Both the position numbers and the translations under genes were made by a program. 64,000 nt of DNA, from the NCBI GenBank assembly GCA_002633115.1, contig NWBJ01000116.1, positions 1 through 64,000 on the forward strand. The letters are read 5' to 3'. The notes under the pieces are model-generated. The model was not told the DNA's origin. It did not search any database and saw only the letters and a list, made by a program, of their open reading frames with translations. The stretch is from Muribaculaceae bacterium Zag1 (GTDB lineage: Bacteria > Bacteroidota > Bacteroidia > Bacteroidales > Muribaculaceae). Below are positions 36,401 through 42,676 of this stretch, in pieces. Each line of letters begins with the position of its first letter. The first letter of the stretch is position 1.

Positions 36401-36851
36401 ATAACTTGGCATGTAGGGGTTCGCGGGCCGATAGCTTCACTACCACTTTCTTGTCGCGGAGCTGGGCGCTGAGTCGGCGCAGTGTCCACTCGTCTTGCTT
36501 GCTGGGAAGGCCAATGAGTAATTGTTTGCGGAAGTCTTGGGCTATCTGCCTTTTCAAGCGTTGCACCAAATCGGAATCGGCAATGAATTCCTTACTGGAA
36601 TAGAGTTGGCGTAGGATGTCATTAGGAGCTTGATGCATGCCCACGAGCAAACGGCAGACTCTATGTTCGCGAGTACGGCCCTCGGTGACGAAATCGCCCT
36701 CGAGGCTGTCTACGTCGTCGAGCACGAGTTTCCAACCGCGCAGATTGAAATACCCCACGCAGAAATCTACGCGCTTCACCCCTGGGCTCTCAATTATCTC
36801 TTTGAGTCCGTCTTCAAATTTAATATCTCTGTTGTCGTATATGCGAGCCAT
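33438..36851 (-). CDS. PLD-nuclease / SNF2 helicase fusion
   Basis: The protein has 1137 aa from MARIYDNRDIKFEDGLKEII. The longer frame to 36980 has no family support. Residues about 10-215 are a phospholipase D-like nuclease domain with the HKD motif H147-A-K...GSSNLTYAGL. Residues about 265-520 are SF2 helicase domain 1: Walker A GDVVGLGKT at 290-298, IIIDESHNLRN, and LLTATPYN. Domain 2 carries VIFTQYSDTARYIYNQL, VLVATDVLSEGQNLQDA and IRLIQRAGRVDRIGQ. All core motifs are intact. It is a DNA translocase that could cut with its own PLD domain. It is the first gene of the island and overlaps the methyltransferase by 4 bp, so it is probably the restriction subunit. Confidence 0.85.
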   Translation of the reverse strand: MARIYDNRDIKFEDGLKEIIESPGVKRVDFCVGYFNLRGWKLVLDDVDSLEGDFVTEGRTREHRVCRLLVGMHQAPNDILRQLYSSKEFIADSDLVQRLKRQIAQDFRKQLLIGLPSKQDEWTLRRLSAQLRDKKVVVKLSAREPLHAKLYLAHRPEDRFNPILALMGSSNLTYAGLTKNGELNAEFADRDQAEKFNRWFEEHWNDIFSVDITQELEEAINESWAADRDIPPYWIYLKVAYHLSEEARNGAKEFVLPPEFQSILFDFQQNAVKMVARHLNNDKRRGAMIGDVVGLGKTITACAVAKIFEMAYASSTLIICPANLQEMWGKYIRDFNLKAEVMSMAKRIDIETMRYYRLIIIDESHNLRNGGKRYEDIKKLIDAQSSRVLLLTATPYNKHYNDLANQLRLFVDENQDLGIRPEKYIQSIGGEREFMKRHGDTHIRTIGAFQKSEDVDDWNELMRMFLVRRTRSFIKQYYAKTDPKNGRKYLEFNDGTRSYFPDRVPRSIKFPTRPGDQYSRLYSEEMVDLLESLSLPRYGLSNFVNEKAATEASTNQQIILKNLSKAGARMMGFCKSTLFKRMDSSGFSFLLSLYRHILRNCVYLYALDNKLELPVGDDNNLPEDYSEDMDNESGGVFGDDERIDLPIDGELNIPTDMAVYMRKAKEYYDILSQKNNVAWIEGKYFKRTLKQQLKKDCEIVIKMIELCGKWKQKEDQKLNELELLLDGTHPEHKLHGKDKAVIFTQYSDTARYIYNQLKKRGITHIDIATGNSQNPTAIVDKFSPNSNGKNLTIDEQTRVLVATDVLSEGQNLQDAHVIINYDLPWAIIRLIQRAGRVDRIGQKAEQIHCYSFFPAEGVEEIINLRGRLNERINKNANVVGSDEIFFEGNEQNLRDMFNERAGVLDDEEEDNEVDLVSQAYQIWTKAIKADKSLKEKIPNLQNMVYSTKATDTEGREGVITYARTASDFDILTWINADGEVVTQSQQRILSALACEPNTPAAPALDNHHELVKKAVEEVREQEQTSTEGMLGGRFSTRLQLVNLLEALYGQANNLIFTPETKEELKYAIDDIYKYPLQEASKRALSRMLRKGGRAMDDEILDYVLELRRNGQLCIIEEDETREKEHKIICSMGLRNRI

Positions 36852-37027
36852 AGGCGCAGCCTTCCATGGAATCCGCTGTGCCCGTGCGGGGTGTGATATT
36901 TGACTGATTGGCAAAAAGAAAAAGCGCAGGCACAAATCCTTGTTGCTGCCTGCTCTTGGGGCTCCGGAATTGCCCAACATCTCAGACGAGCAACGCAGAA
37001 GCCTACGCTATGGTACAGACCAAAAAT

Positions 37028-37060
37028 CCGTATTCGCCATATCAGATATGGAGAATACGG
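37028..37060. repeat. palindrome in the upstream region of the helicase
   Basis: CCGTATTC-G-CCATATC / GATATGG-A-GAATACGG. It lies in a 373-bp non-coding stretch (36852-37224) between the duplicated promoter copy and the helicase start. The rest of the stretch shows no credible gene. Confidence 0.6.
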
Positions 37061-37224
37061 TTGGCATGGATATACCAACCGTAAAGCAATCTACCGTTGC
37101 AAAGCCTTTGAAGATGTTTTGAAATTTTCCGGATTTCAAGAGTCAAAGACAAAGCGCAAGTATACGCCTTTTCGTTATGTTAGCGTGGGGAGTCGCCTCT
37201 GCGACGGGGTGATAGTAGCCCACG

Positions 37225-37280
37225 CTACGGCAAAGTTAAGAGTTTTTTCCCAATTCCACAAGAATATCGGGAGAAAAATG
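37225..37280 (-). repeat. 56-bp promoter-bearing direct repeat, helicase side
   Basis: Four or so mismatches to 38763-38818. On the minus strand it contains TAACTTTG (-7) followed by CCGTAG, so it is likely the promoter now facing the helicase operon. The plus-strand end GAATATCGGGAGAAAAATG is identical in both copies. Confidence 0.8.
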
Positions 37281-37290
37281 CGAATCATTA

Positions 37291-38673
37291 TTAATTCGCT
37301 TCCGTTGGGGGCTCTGGGGAGGGGAGGCCGTTATGCTTCTCTTTCAAGTAAGAGCGATAGCGTTGGAGCAAGAAGGTGCAATAATAAGGGATTGTGAGGA
37401 CATTGTTGGCGAAGCCTATATTGGCCATAGCCAATTTAATGCCCCAATGGATATCAGAATATTTGTCTGACTCTATAACGGTTTTTAGTGACTTATTCTG
37501 ATTGTTATTAGCTTTGACTTCAATGGGTATTAAGGATTCAAAATCACGCGTAAAGAAATCAATCTCCAATGAAGAATCTTGACGCTTGTAGTAGAATAGT
37601 GGCATACCAGCCTTTACCATGGCCTCGGCTACAATATTCTCATAGAGGCCACCTTTGTAGGTGCCGAGATTTTTATTTGCTCTTAAGTCATACTGCGATT
37701 CTTCGTCGAGCTGCGCTACCAGCAATCCGGTGTCGGCAATGTAGAGCTTATATTTAGTAGGGTCATAATTGCCCTTAAGGGGCAATTCGGGGAAATTCAT
37801 ACAATAGCAGATATTTATAATACCAGCATCCATGAGCCATTCGACGCATCCCCAATAATCTTTGGTTTTTGCACCAGAAGCTACCTTGGATATCTGGAAT
37901 TTCTTATTCTCTTGGGCCAGCTGCACGGGTATACGGTTGTATACATTGAGTATGCGTGTCTGGTCTATGCCCTCGACATATTTTCTAATGTCTTCTTTAT
38001 AGTCTTCAATAATCTGCAGTTGCAATTCGAGGATGCCTTGGAAATTTTTGTTTTCTACAAACTTTGCTACGGCAGCAGGCATTCCACCTATCACACAATA
38101 ATCTCTAAAGTGAGAGAAAAATACGTCTTGATGTAGAGCACTGAAAGGTTCTCTTTTGACCAAGTGCTCAAACATCTCATCTATCACCTCTTGAGCGTAC
38201 CCGATAGCCCAAAGGTATTCTTCAAAATCCATAGAGAACATTTGATAGTCGATCTTATAACCGACGCTGACACTCTCTATGCGTTTATAATGAATGCCAA
38301 GGAGAGAACCGCTGCATATCACATCATAGTTGCCGTCTTGATTAAAGAATTTTAGAGCGGTTGCTATTTCGGGAAACTCTTGCAACTCATCAAAGAAAAT
38401 CAATGTGTTGCCCGGCGTAAACTTCACCTCTGGCCATAGCAAAGAGATTCTCTTCATAATGGCTTGAGGAGAGTATCCGTCTAAGATTATGTCCTTGAAT
38501 TGGGGATTTTCGACAAAGTTGATTTCTACAAAGTGTTCGTAGTTAGCCTCGGCAAACTGCCTAATCGAAACAGTCTTGCCTGTCTGCCGCGCTCCCTTTA
38601 CAATGAGGGGCTTATGATTGGGAGTAGCCTTCCAATCTGCTAAATATTTGTCTATGTGACGCTTAAGATACAT
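37291..38673 (-). CDS. AAA ATPase with DUF4143 nuclease-like domain
   Basis: The protein has 460 aa from MYLKRHIDKYLADWK. The frame is open 258 bp further but only through the tandem leader repeats. Walker A is at 26-34 (KGARQTGKT), Walker B is NTLIFFDELQEFP, and sensor-1 region is VICSGSLLGIHYKR. SVSVGYKIDYQMFSMDFEEYLWA is a family block. The C-terminal DUF4143 part has SSLEIDFFTRD and IPIEVKANNNQNKSL, a D...E-x-K nuclease-like core. The family is widespread in Bacteroidetes and archaea. Function is not established. It is bracketed by the 56-bp repeat, and its 5' leader holds three 33-bp units. Confidence 0.85.
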   Translation of the reverse strand: MYLKRHIDKYLADWKATPNHKPLIVKGARQTGKTVSIRQFAEANYEHFVEINFVENPQFKDIILDGYSPQAIMKRISLLWPEVKFTPGNTLIFFDELQEFPEIATALKFFNQDGNYDVICSGSLLGIHYKRIESVSVGYKIDYQMFSMDFEEYLWAIGYAQEVIDEMFEHLVKREPFSALHQDVFFSHFRDYCVIGGMPAAVAKFVENKNFQGILELQLQIIEDYKEDIRKYVEGIDQTRILNVYNRIPVQLAQENKKFQISKVASGAKTKDYWGCVEWLMDAGIINICYCMNFPELPLKGNYDPTKYKLYIADTGLLVAQLDEESQYDLRANKNLGTYKGGLYENIVAEAMVKAGMPLFYYKRQDSSLEIDFFTRDFESLIPIEVKANNNQNKSLKTVIESDKYSDIHWGIKLAMANIGFANNVLTIPYYCTFLLQRYRSYLKEKHNGLPSPEPPTEAN

Positions 38674-38676
38674 ATT

Positions 38677-38762
38677 CCTAAAATTAGAGCCACTTTTTAT
38701 CGATTCAACCCTAAAATTAGAGCCACTTTTGAGGCGTTTTACCCTAAAATTAGAGCCACTTT
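38677..38762 (-). repeat. three direct repeats, 33-bp period, in the leader of the DUF4143 gene
   Basis: CCTAAAATTAGAGCCACTTT occurs at 38677, 38710 and 38743, exactly 33 bp apart with variable 13-bp spacers. In gene sense it reads AAAGTGGCTCTAATTTTAGG and ends 4 bp before the start codon. The -7 box TAACTTTG (38769-38776) lies upstream, so the units are in the 5' UTR and the last one supplies the AGGA ribosome site. Confidence 0.9.
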
Positions 38763-38818
38763 CTACGGCAAAGTTAAGTGTTTTTCCCCAATCCCCCAAG
38801 AATATCGGGAGAAAAATG
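38763..38818 (-). repeat. 56-bp promoter-bearing direct repeat, ATPase side
   Basis: Partner of 37225-37280. It contains the -7 box of the DUF4143 gene and abuts the stop codon of the upstream gene. Confidence 0.8.
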
Positions 38819-40057
38819 TTACTTGCGGAGGCGGGAGATGGCTTTTTCGAGGGATTCGGTGGGCTCGATGATGTTGTAGCCTTTCCAAAAATCGGGGTCC
38901 CAGAATAGGAGGGCTTTGTCGGAGAAGGCATCGTTGGAGCGAAAAGCGTCGCTGCGCGAGATGTTGTCGGCTACCCCGACCTCACGATCGACGGTGACCA
39001 TCTCGGCCACGGCTGTATAGCCCGAGGCGAAGAGGCGCCTCTTCCAGTCGCACTTGAATCTCATCTCATTTTTGATATAGCTGAGATATGTCATGCCATC
39101 GCTTCCTTGGCGATAGGCCACAGTGAAGCCAACCTTTTGCAAGCTGAATCTCAACCCTGCGGGCTTTTTGCGCAGTATAGTCTTGACGGCCAAGGCCTTG
39201 TCGCTGAGGTCGAGGTCGAGTTCAGCGCGAGTGAAAGCCAGCTCTTGCGCATCGACATACACTATGCCCTGCATCAGCGGATAGGACAATTTCTGTACTG
39301 GCTTGATACTGATGGCGTATTGGGGGCGCCCGTCAAACTCAACCATCGGCTCCATCTTGAGCTCATAAGCGTCAAGCTCCGTTTCGCTCAGGAAGAAGTC
39401 GGGATTCTTTACAAAGTCGAGCATGATTGACAGGTTGGGCCCACCCGTAATCTTGACAGCGAGGGTGTCAGAGGCGTTCTGGCTCATGATCTTGCGCGCC
39501 TTGAGCACTTGGGCTCGGTCATTGCCGGGTGTGCGCATCCGATAGGCCGACTTGCTCACGCCCATGATGGCCTCGGACACCTCGGTGTATTTCTTTCCCT
39601 TTTGTATAGTCTCGCGATAGAAGACTGAGAGGCGGTCGCGGGTCTGGGGATAGTTGTTGGGTATCTTCCTGAGAGCTTGGCGTATGATGTCGTCAGGGTT
39701 GCCCCAGTAGACAATCATTTCTCCGAGCAGCATTGAAGCGCGCTCGAGCATTATCGCCGACTGCCCGGCAGCCTTGGCAATTGGCAGCGAGGCGTTGCTG
39801 TATCCGAGCATCGAGATTACTATTGCCTCATTGGCCAGGCTATCGGGCACTGTGAGCGAGAATGCGCCATCGGCGTTGGTGATGGTGCCGATATTATGGC
39901 CGTCGACACCGACATTGGCGTTTGCCACTGGCTTTTTGCTCTTGGCATCTTTCACCACGCCTGATACCACAATCCCCTCGCATACTTGCGCATGAAGCGG
40001 CACCCCAGCCCCCGCCAGGACCCATAATATTAATATGGCGCAAATCATCTGCCTCAT
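38819..40057 (-). CDS. exported carboxypeptidase-regulatory-like domain protein
   Basis: The protein has 412 aa. The signal peptide is residues 1-24 (ending PLHAQ). CarboxypepD_reg-like beta-sandwich is at about 28-105: VVSGVVKDAKSKKPVANANVGVDGHNIGTITNADGAFSL and ISMLGYSNASLPI. The remaining 300 residues (IIRQALRKIPNNYPQ, LSVFYRETIQKGKKYTEVSEAI) match a family often seen in Bacteroidetes envelope proteins near DUF5686. It is likely periplasmic or outer-membrane-facing. Role unknown. It has its own promoter at 40075-40105. Confidence 0.75.
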   Translation of the reverse strand: MRQMICAILILWVLAGAGVPLHAQVCEGIVVSGVVKDAKSKKPVANANVGVDGHNIGTITNADGAFSLTVPDSLANEAIVISMLGYSNASLPIAKAAGQSAIMLERASMLLGEMIVYWGNPDDIIRQALRKIPNNYPQTRDRLSVFYRETIQKGKKYTEVSEAIMGVSKSAYRMRTPGNDRAQVLKARKIMSQNASDTLAVKITGGPNLSIMLDFVKNPDFFLSETELDAYELKMEPMVEFDGRPQYAISIKPVQKLSYPLMQGIVYVDAQELAFTRAELDLDLSDKALAVKTILRKKPAGLRFSLQKVGFTVAYRQGSDGMTYLSYIKNEMRFKCDWKRRLFASGYTAVAEMVTVDREVGVADNISRSDAFRSNDAFSDKALLFWDPDFWKGYNIIEPTESLEKAISRLRK

Positions 40058-40074
40058 GCCTCACTCAATTTCCA

Positions 40075-40105
40075 CAAAATTAGTCATTTTAATTGTAACC
40101 ACCAA
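40075..40105 (-). promoter_or_regulatory. promoter of the carboxypeptidase-regulatory-like gene
   Basis: TTGGT (-33), GTTACAATTAAAATGA and TAATTTTG (-7) on the minus strand. Only a few positions differ from 22417-22447. Confidence 0.6.
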
Positions 40106-40175
40106 GAAAAAAGTCGGTTTTGGATTTCGTGATTCAACAAAAAGCCGTAACTTTGTAGAGTAATTTGAATAATCT

Positions 40176-40922
40176 ATGAAGTATATTTTACTGTTTTTGA
40201 TGGGGATGATTGCTGTGGGCGCTATGGGGCGCACACAGGTGGTGGCGCATCGAGGATATTGGGATTGCGAGGGCAGTGCGCAAAATTCCATAAGGGCGCT
40301 GGTGAAGGCTGATTCCATCGGCTGCGATGCCGTGGAGCTTGACGTGTGGCTGACGGCCGACAGCCAGTTGGTGGTAAACCATGATCCATCGATTCAAGGC
40401 ATAGAGATTGAGACTGCTACGATGCAAGATTTGGCAGAGGTTAGGCTTAAGAATGGCGAGGCGCTGCCTCGCTTGGATGCCTATCTCAATTCTGCCATGG
40501 CGCTCAAAATCGACCTTGTGGTAGAACTTAAACCTCACTCCGCGCCTGAGCGCGAGGACTTGGCCGCATCTGAGATAATCCGCATGATAGGGGAGCGAGG
40601 CCTTACCGACCGCACCACCTATATTTCTTTCTCCAACCATGCCGTAAAATATTTCGCCGACTATACCGACAATCCCGTCTATGCCCTCACATCGATGGCT
40701 CCCGCCGAACTCATCGCCCTGGGTGCCACCGGCGCGGATTTCAACCTCTCATCCCTAAGGGCCCATCCCGAATGGGTGGAGGAACTCAAGGCCCTCGGTC
40801 TTCCCATCAATGCCTGGACTGTCAACGACCCCGCCGACCTGCAATGGTGCATCGACCAAGGCTTCGACTTCATCACCACCAACGCTCCCGAGACCCTAAT
40901 CCAGCTCCAATCTTTACAGTAG
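40176..40922 (+). CDS. glycerophosphodiester phosphodiesterase
   Basis: The protein has 248 aa. The N-terminal hydrophobic stretch ILLFLMGMIAVGAMG is a signal peptide, so the enzyme is periplasmic or lipid-facing. The GDPD TIM barrel is complete: VVAHRGYWDCEGSAQNSIRAL (catalytic His and Arg), AVELDVWLTADSQLVVNHDPSI (metal Glu/Asp and second His), VVELKPH, and INAWTVNDPADLQWCIDQGFDFITTNAPE. It hydrolyses glycerophosphodiesters to glycerol-3-phosphate and an alcohol. It is a single gene. Confidence 0.9.
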   Translation: MKYILLFLMGMIAVGAMGRTQVVAHRGYWDCEGSAQNSIRALVKADSIGCDAVELDVWLTADSQLVVNHDPSIQGIEIETATMQDLAEVRLKNGEALPRLDAYLNSAMALKIDLVVELKPHSAPEREDLAASEIIRMIGERGLTDRTTYISFSNHAVKYFADYTDNPVYALTSMAPAELIALGATGADFNLSSLRAHPEWVEELKALGLPINAWTVNDPADLQWCIDQGFDFITTNAPETLIQLQSLQ

Positions 40923-40962
40923 CGAAAAAATTGGGATTTCGCTTATGTAAAGATAATAGATA

Positions 40963-41018
40963 CTTTTGTAAAGGCGAAATTTGGGGTGAATTTCACTTTT
41001 GCAAAAGTGAAATTTGGG
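40963..41018 (+). repeat. two direct repeats, 33-bp period, no gene attached
   Basis: CTTTTGTAAAGGCGAAATTT and CTTTTGCAAAAGTGAAATTT (each followed by GGG) start at 40963 and 40996, 33 bp apart. The layout is the same as the leaders at 38677 and 4244, but only the MITE-like element M3 follows. It may be an orphan leader of a deleted gene. Confidence 0.7.
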
Positions 41019-41022
41019 TCCA

Positions 41023-41376
41023 ATAAGTAATGGGTCAGATTAAAGTTAAGCAATATTTATAGATTGGAGTGTCCGGATGGCAAGTGCGGTAGCACGGTTC
41101 TTGTCTGTTAACCCCACATGGAGTGCGATAGCACGGAATGTGGGGTCCAAGAGGAAATTCCTCGTGATGATGAGTGCGATAGCACGGCTCTCGCTATCAG
41201 AGGGTTGCTCCACGCCTGACAAGAGCCGTGCTACCGCACTCATCCCTACAGGGTAATCAGTTCGCCTACCCCACATTCCGTGCTATCGCACTCCATGTGG
41301 GGTTAACAGACAAGAGTCGTGCTTCGCACTGATAAATGATTCTCTTTATTTAATTTCAAAATGACAACTTACTTAG
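41023..41376. mobile_element. MITE-like element M3 (AGTGCGATAGCACGG type)
   Basis: 354 bp. The ends are ATAAGTAATGGGTCAGATTA and the complement of CTAAGTAAGTTGTCATTTTG. The interior holds AGTGCGATAGCACGG words and a 36-bp inverted pair (CCCCACATGGAGTGCG...ATGTGGGG near 41110 and its complement near 41270). The right end lies 5 bp from the stop codon of the ATPase gene. Non-coding. Confidence 0.75.
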
Positions 41377-41381
41377 GGAGG

Positions 41382-42536
41382 TTATCTTACAAAGAGGTCC
41401 TCTAGGGTGAGAGATGTGTCAATGATAGAGTTGTGCTTGCTCGGTTTGAGGCCAAAGGTGGTGAGCATTATTTGGGTGGCGTAGCCAGTCCATGCCCTGC
41501 GTTCGGGACTGTCAATATTATGAGACCAGAAATCTTCTTCAGTATGGTCCTCTAAGAATCTGAAATAGAAGAGAGTGTAGAGGTCAGATAGGCGATAGAC
41601 TACATTATTCTTCTTGCCCATCTGTGGGTATACCATCACGAAATCACAATTACACAAGTCATTTAGGTATTTGGTCAAATCTCCATTGGCCGGGATGCCA
41701 GTCCCCTTGGAGATTTCTTCGCGCGTAAACCCTTCGCGACGGGTACTCAGCAGCCGCACTATCTGAATATATTTCTCATTTTCAGAGAATAGAGTCTGGT
41801 AGAGATGCCTAAATTCATCCCAAAGCAACCCACGACGTTTGAAGAAGATCTGGTCAATATTCTGAGCCACGCTCTTGCCGCGCTGTATCTTATCCAGATA
41901 GTAAGGGATGCCACCCATCACCATATAATATTCAGCGATTTCATACCGCGATGCATGTATGCCTTTGTTAAGCAGAAATTGCTCGGACTCGGCTAAGGTG
42001 AATGGACTCAGATACAGTCGCATAGTATCACGGTTGAATAGACCACCCTTATCGCCGAGGAGTTTGTCAGTAATCCACCCAGTGGCGCTGCCGCATAGCA
42101 CTAACATCAACTGGTCGTGATTGTTGCCCCAACCGTTCCAGAATAGGTCGATAGCCTCAAGCAAGTCGCTCCGCTTGGTGTCAAGCCATGGGAGCTCATC
42201 TATGAACACTACTTTTCGTCCTGGCACATCCAAGGTTTTGAGATAGTCCTTCAAGCGTCGGAAAGCCTCAGTCCAGTTTTCGGGCAATGGCTCATCATTG
42301 CCAGTATATTCCGATAGGCTGTAGGCGAAATTGGCCAATTGTCTCTTCTTTTGCCCCTTGTATATGCCCGTCATATAGAAAGCAAAGTCATCACCCAGAA
42401 GCTTCTTCACCAAGTAAGTTTTACCCACGCGGCGCCGACCATACACAATCACCATCTCGGGCTTGCCCGAATCATAGCAATTGCGGAGGAGCTCAATTTC
42501 CTCCTTTCGGCCTATTATGTTGACATTATCTTGCAT
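41382..42536 (-). CDS. ATPase_2/DUF234-type ATPase lacking its nuclease core
   Basis: The protein has 384 aa from MQDNVNIIGRKEEIELL. The longer frame crosses the palindrome and promoter. Walker A is YGRRRVGKT (32-40), Walker B is KVVFIDELPWLD, sensor is LMLVLCGSATGWI. LSPFTLAESEQFLL, YYMVMGGIPYYLDKI and a winged-helix part GFTREEISKGTGIPANG follow. Normal relatives (about 460-480 aa) then have a PD-(D/E)xK segment (GAQIDLLIDR...EIKY). Here RRAWTGYA jumps straight to LTTFGLKPSKHNSIIDTSLTLEDLF, the usual last block. About 80 residues are thus deleted in frame, removing the nuclease core and keeping both ends. Confidence 0.8.
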   Translation of the reverse strand: MQDNVNIIGRKEEIELLRNCYDSGKPEMVIVYGRRRVGKTYLVKKLLGDDFAFYMTGIYKGQKKRQLANFAYSLSEYTGNDEPLPENWTEAFRRLKDYLKTLDVPGRKVVFIDELPWLDTKRSDLLEAIDLFWNGWGNNHDQLMLVLCGSATGWITDKLLGDKGGLFNRDTMRLYLSPFTLAESEQFLLNKGIHASRYEIAEYYMVMGGIPYYLDKIQRGKSVAQNIDQIFFKRRGLLWDEFRHLYQTLFSENEKYIQIVRLLSTRREGFTREEISKGTGIPANGDLTKYLNDLCNCDFVMVYPQMGKKNNVVYRLSDLYTLFYFRFLEDHTEEDFWSHNIDSPERRAWTGYATQIMLTTFGLKPSKHNSIIDTSLTLEDLFVR

Positions 42537-42559
42537 ATCTATCCTTTTGTGTCGGTATG

Positions 42560-42567
42560 CAAAGTTA
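42560..42567 (-). promoter_or_regulatory. -7 box of the nuclease-less ATPase
   Basis: TAACTTTG on the minus strand. A TTTG at 42590-42593, inside the near palindrome arm, is a candidate -33. Confidence 0.55.
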
Positions 42568-42588
42568 ATGATTATTTTCCATCCCACC

Positions 42589-42641
42589 ACAAACTTAGAG
42601 GATTTTCCGCGATTTTGGGTCGGAAAATCCTCTAAGTTTGT
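42589..42641. repeat. 21-bp perfect inverted repeat upstream of the ATPase
   Basis: ACAAACTTAGAGGATTTTCCG and its exact complement are separated by 11 bp (arm starts 32 bp apart). It lies directly over the candidate -33, so an operator role is plausible. Confidence 0.9.
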
Positions 42642-42676
42642 TGTCATTCGACGGAAAGAGGGTAAATAAATTAGGC

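Noticed and set aside
30106-36851. BREX or DISARM system
   Set aside because: A PglX-like methylase and a helicase with a PLD domain are present, but there is no PglZ, BrxC, DrmA or DrmB in the 11-kb island.
36900-37397. 165-aa plus-strand frame upstream of the helicase
   Set aside because: It spans a palindrome, a promoter repeat and the antisense end of the DUF4143 gene. No protein features.
38677-38762. CRISPR array or extension of the ATPase protein
   Set aside because: Spacers are only 13 bp, there are no cas genes, and a -7 box upstream places the units in the 5' UTR. The family start MYLKRH lies downstream.
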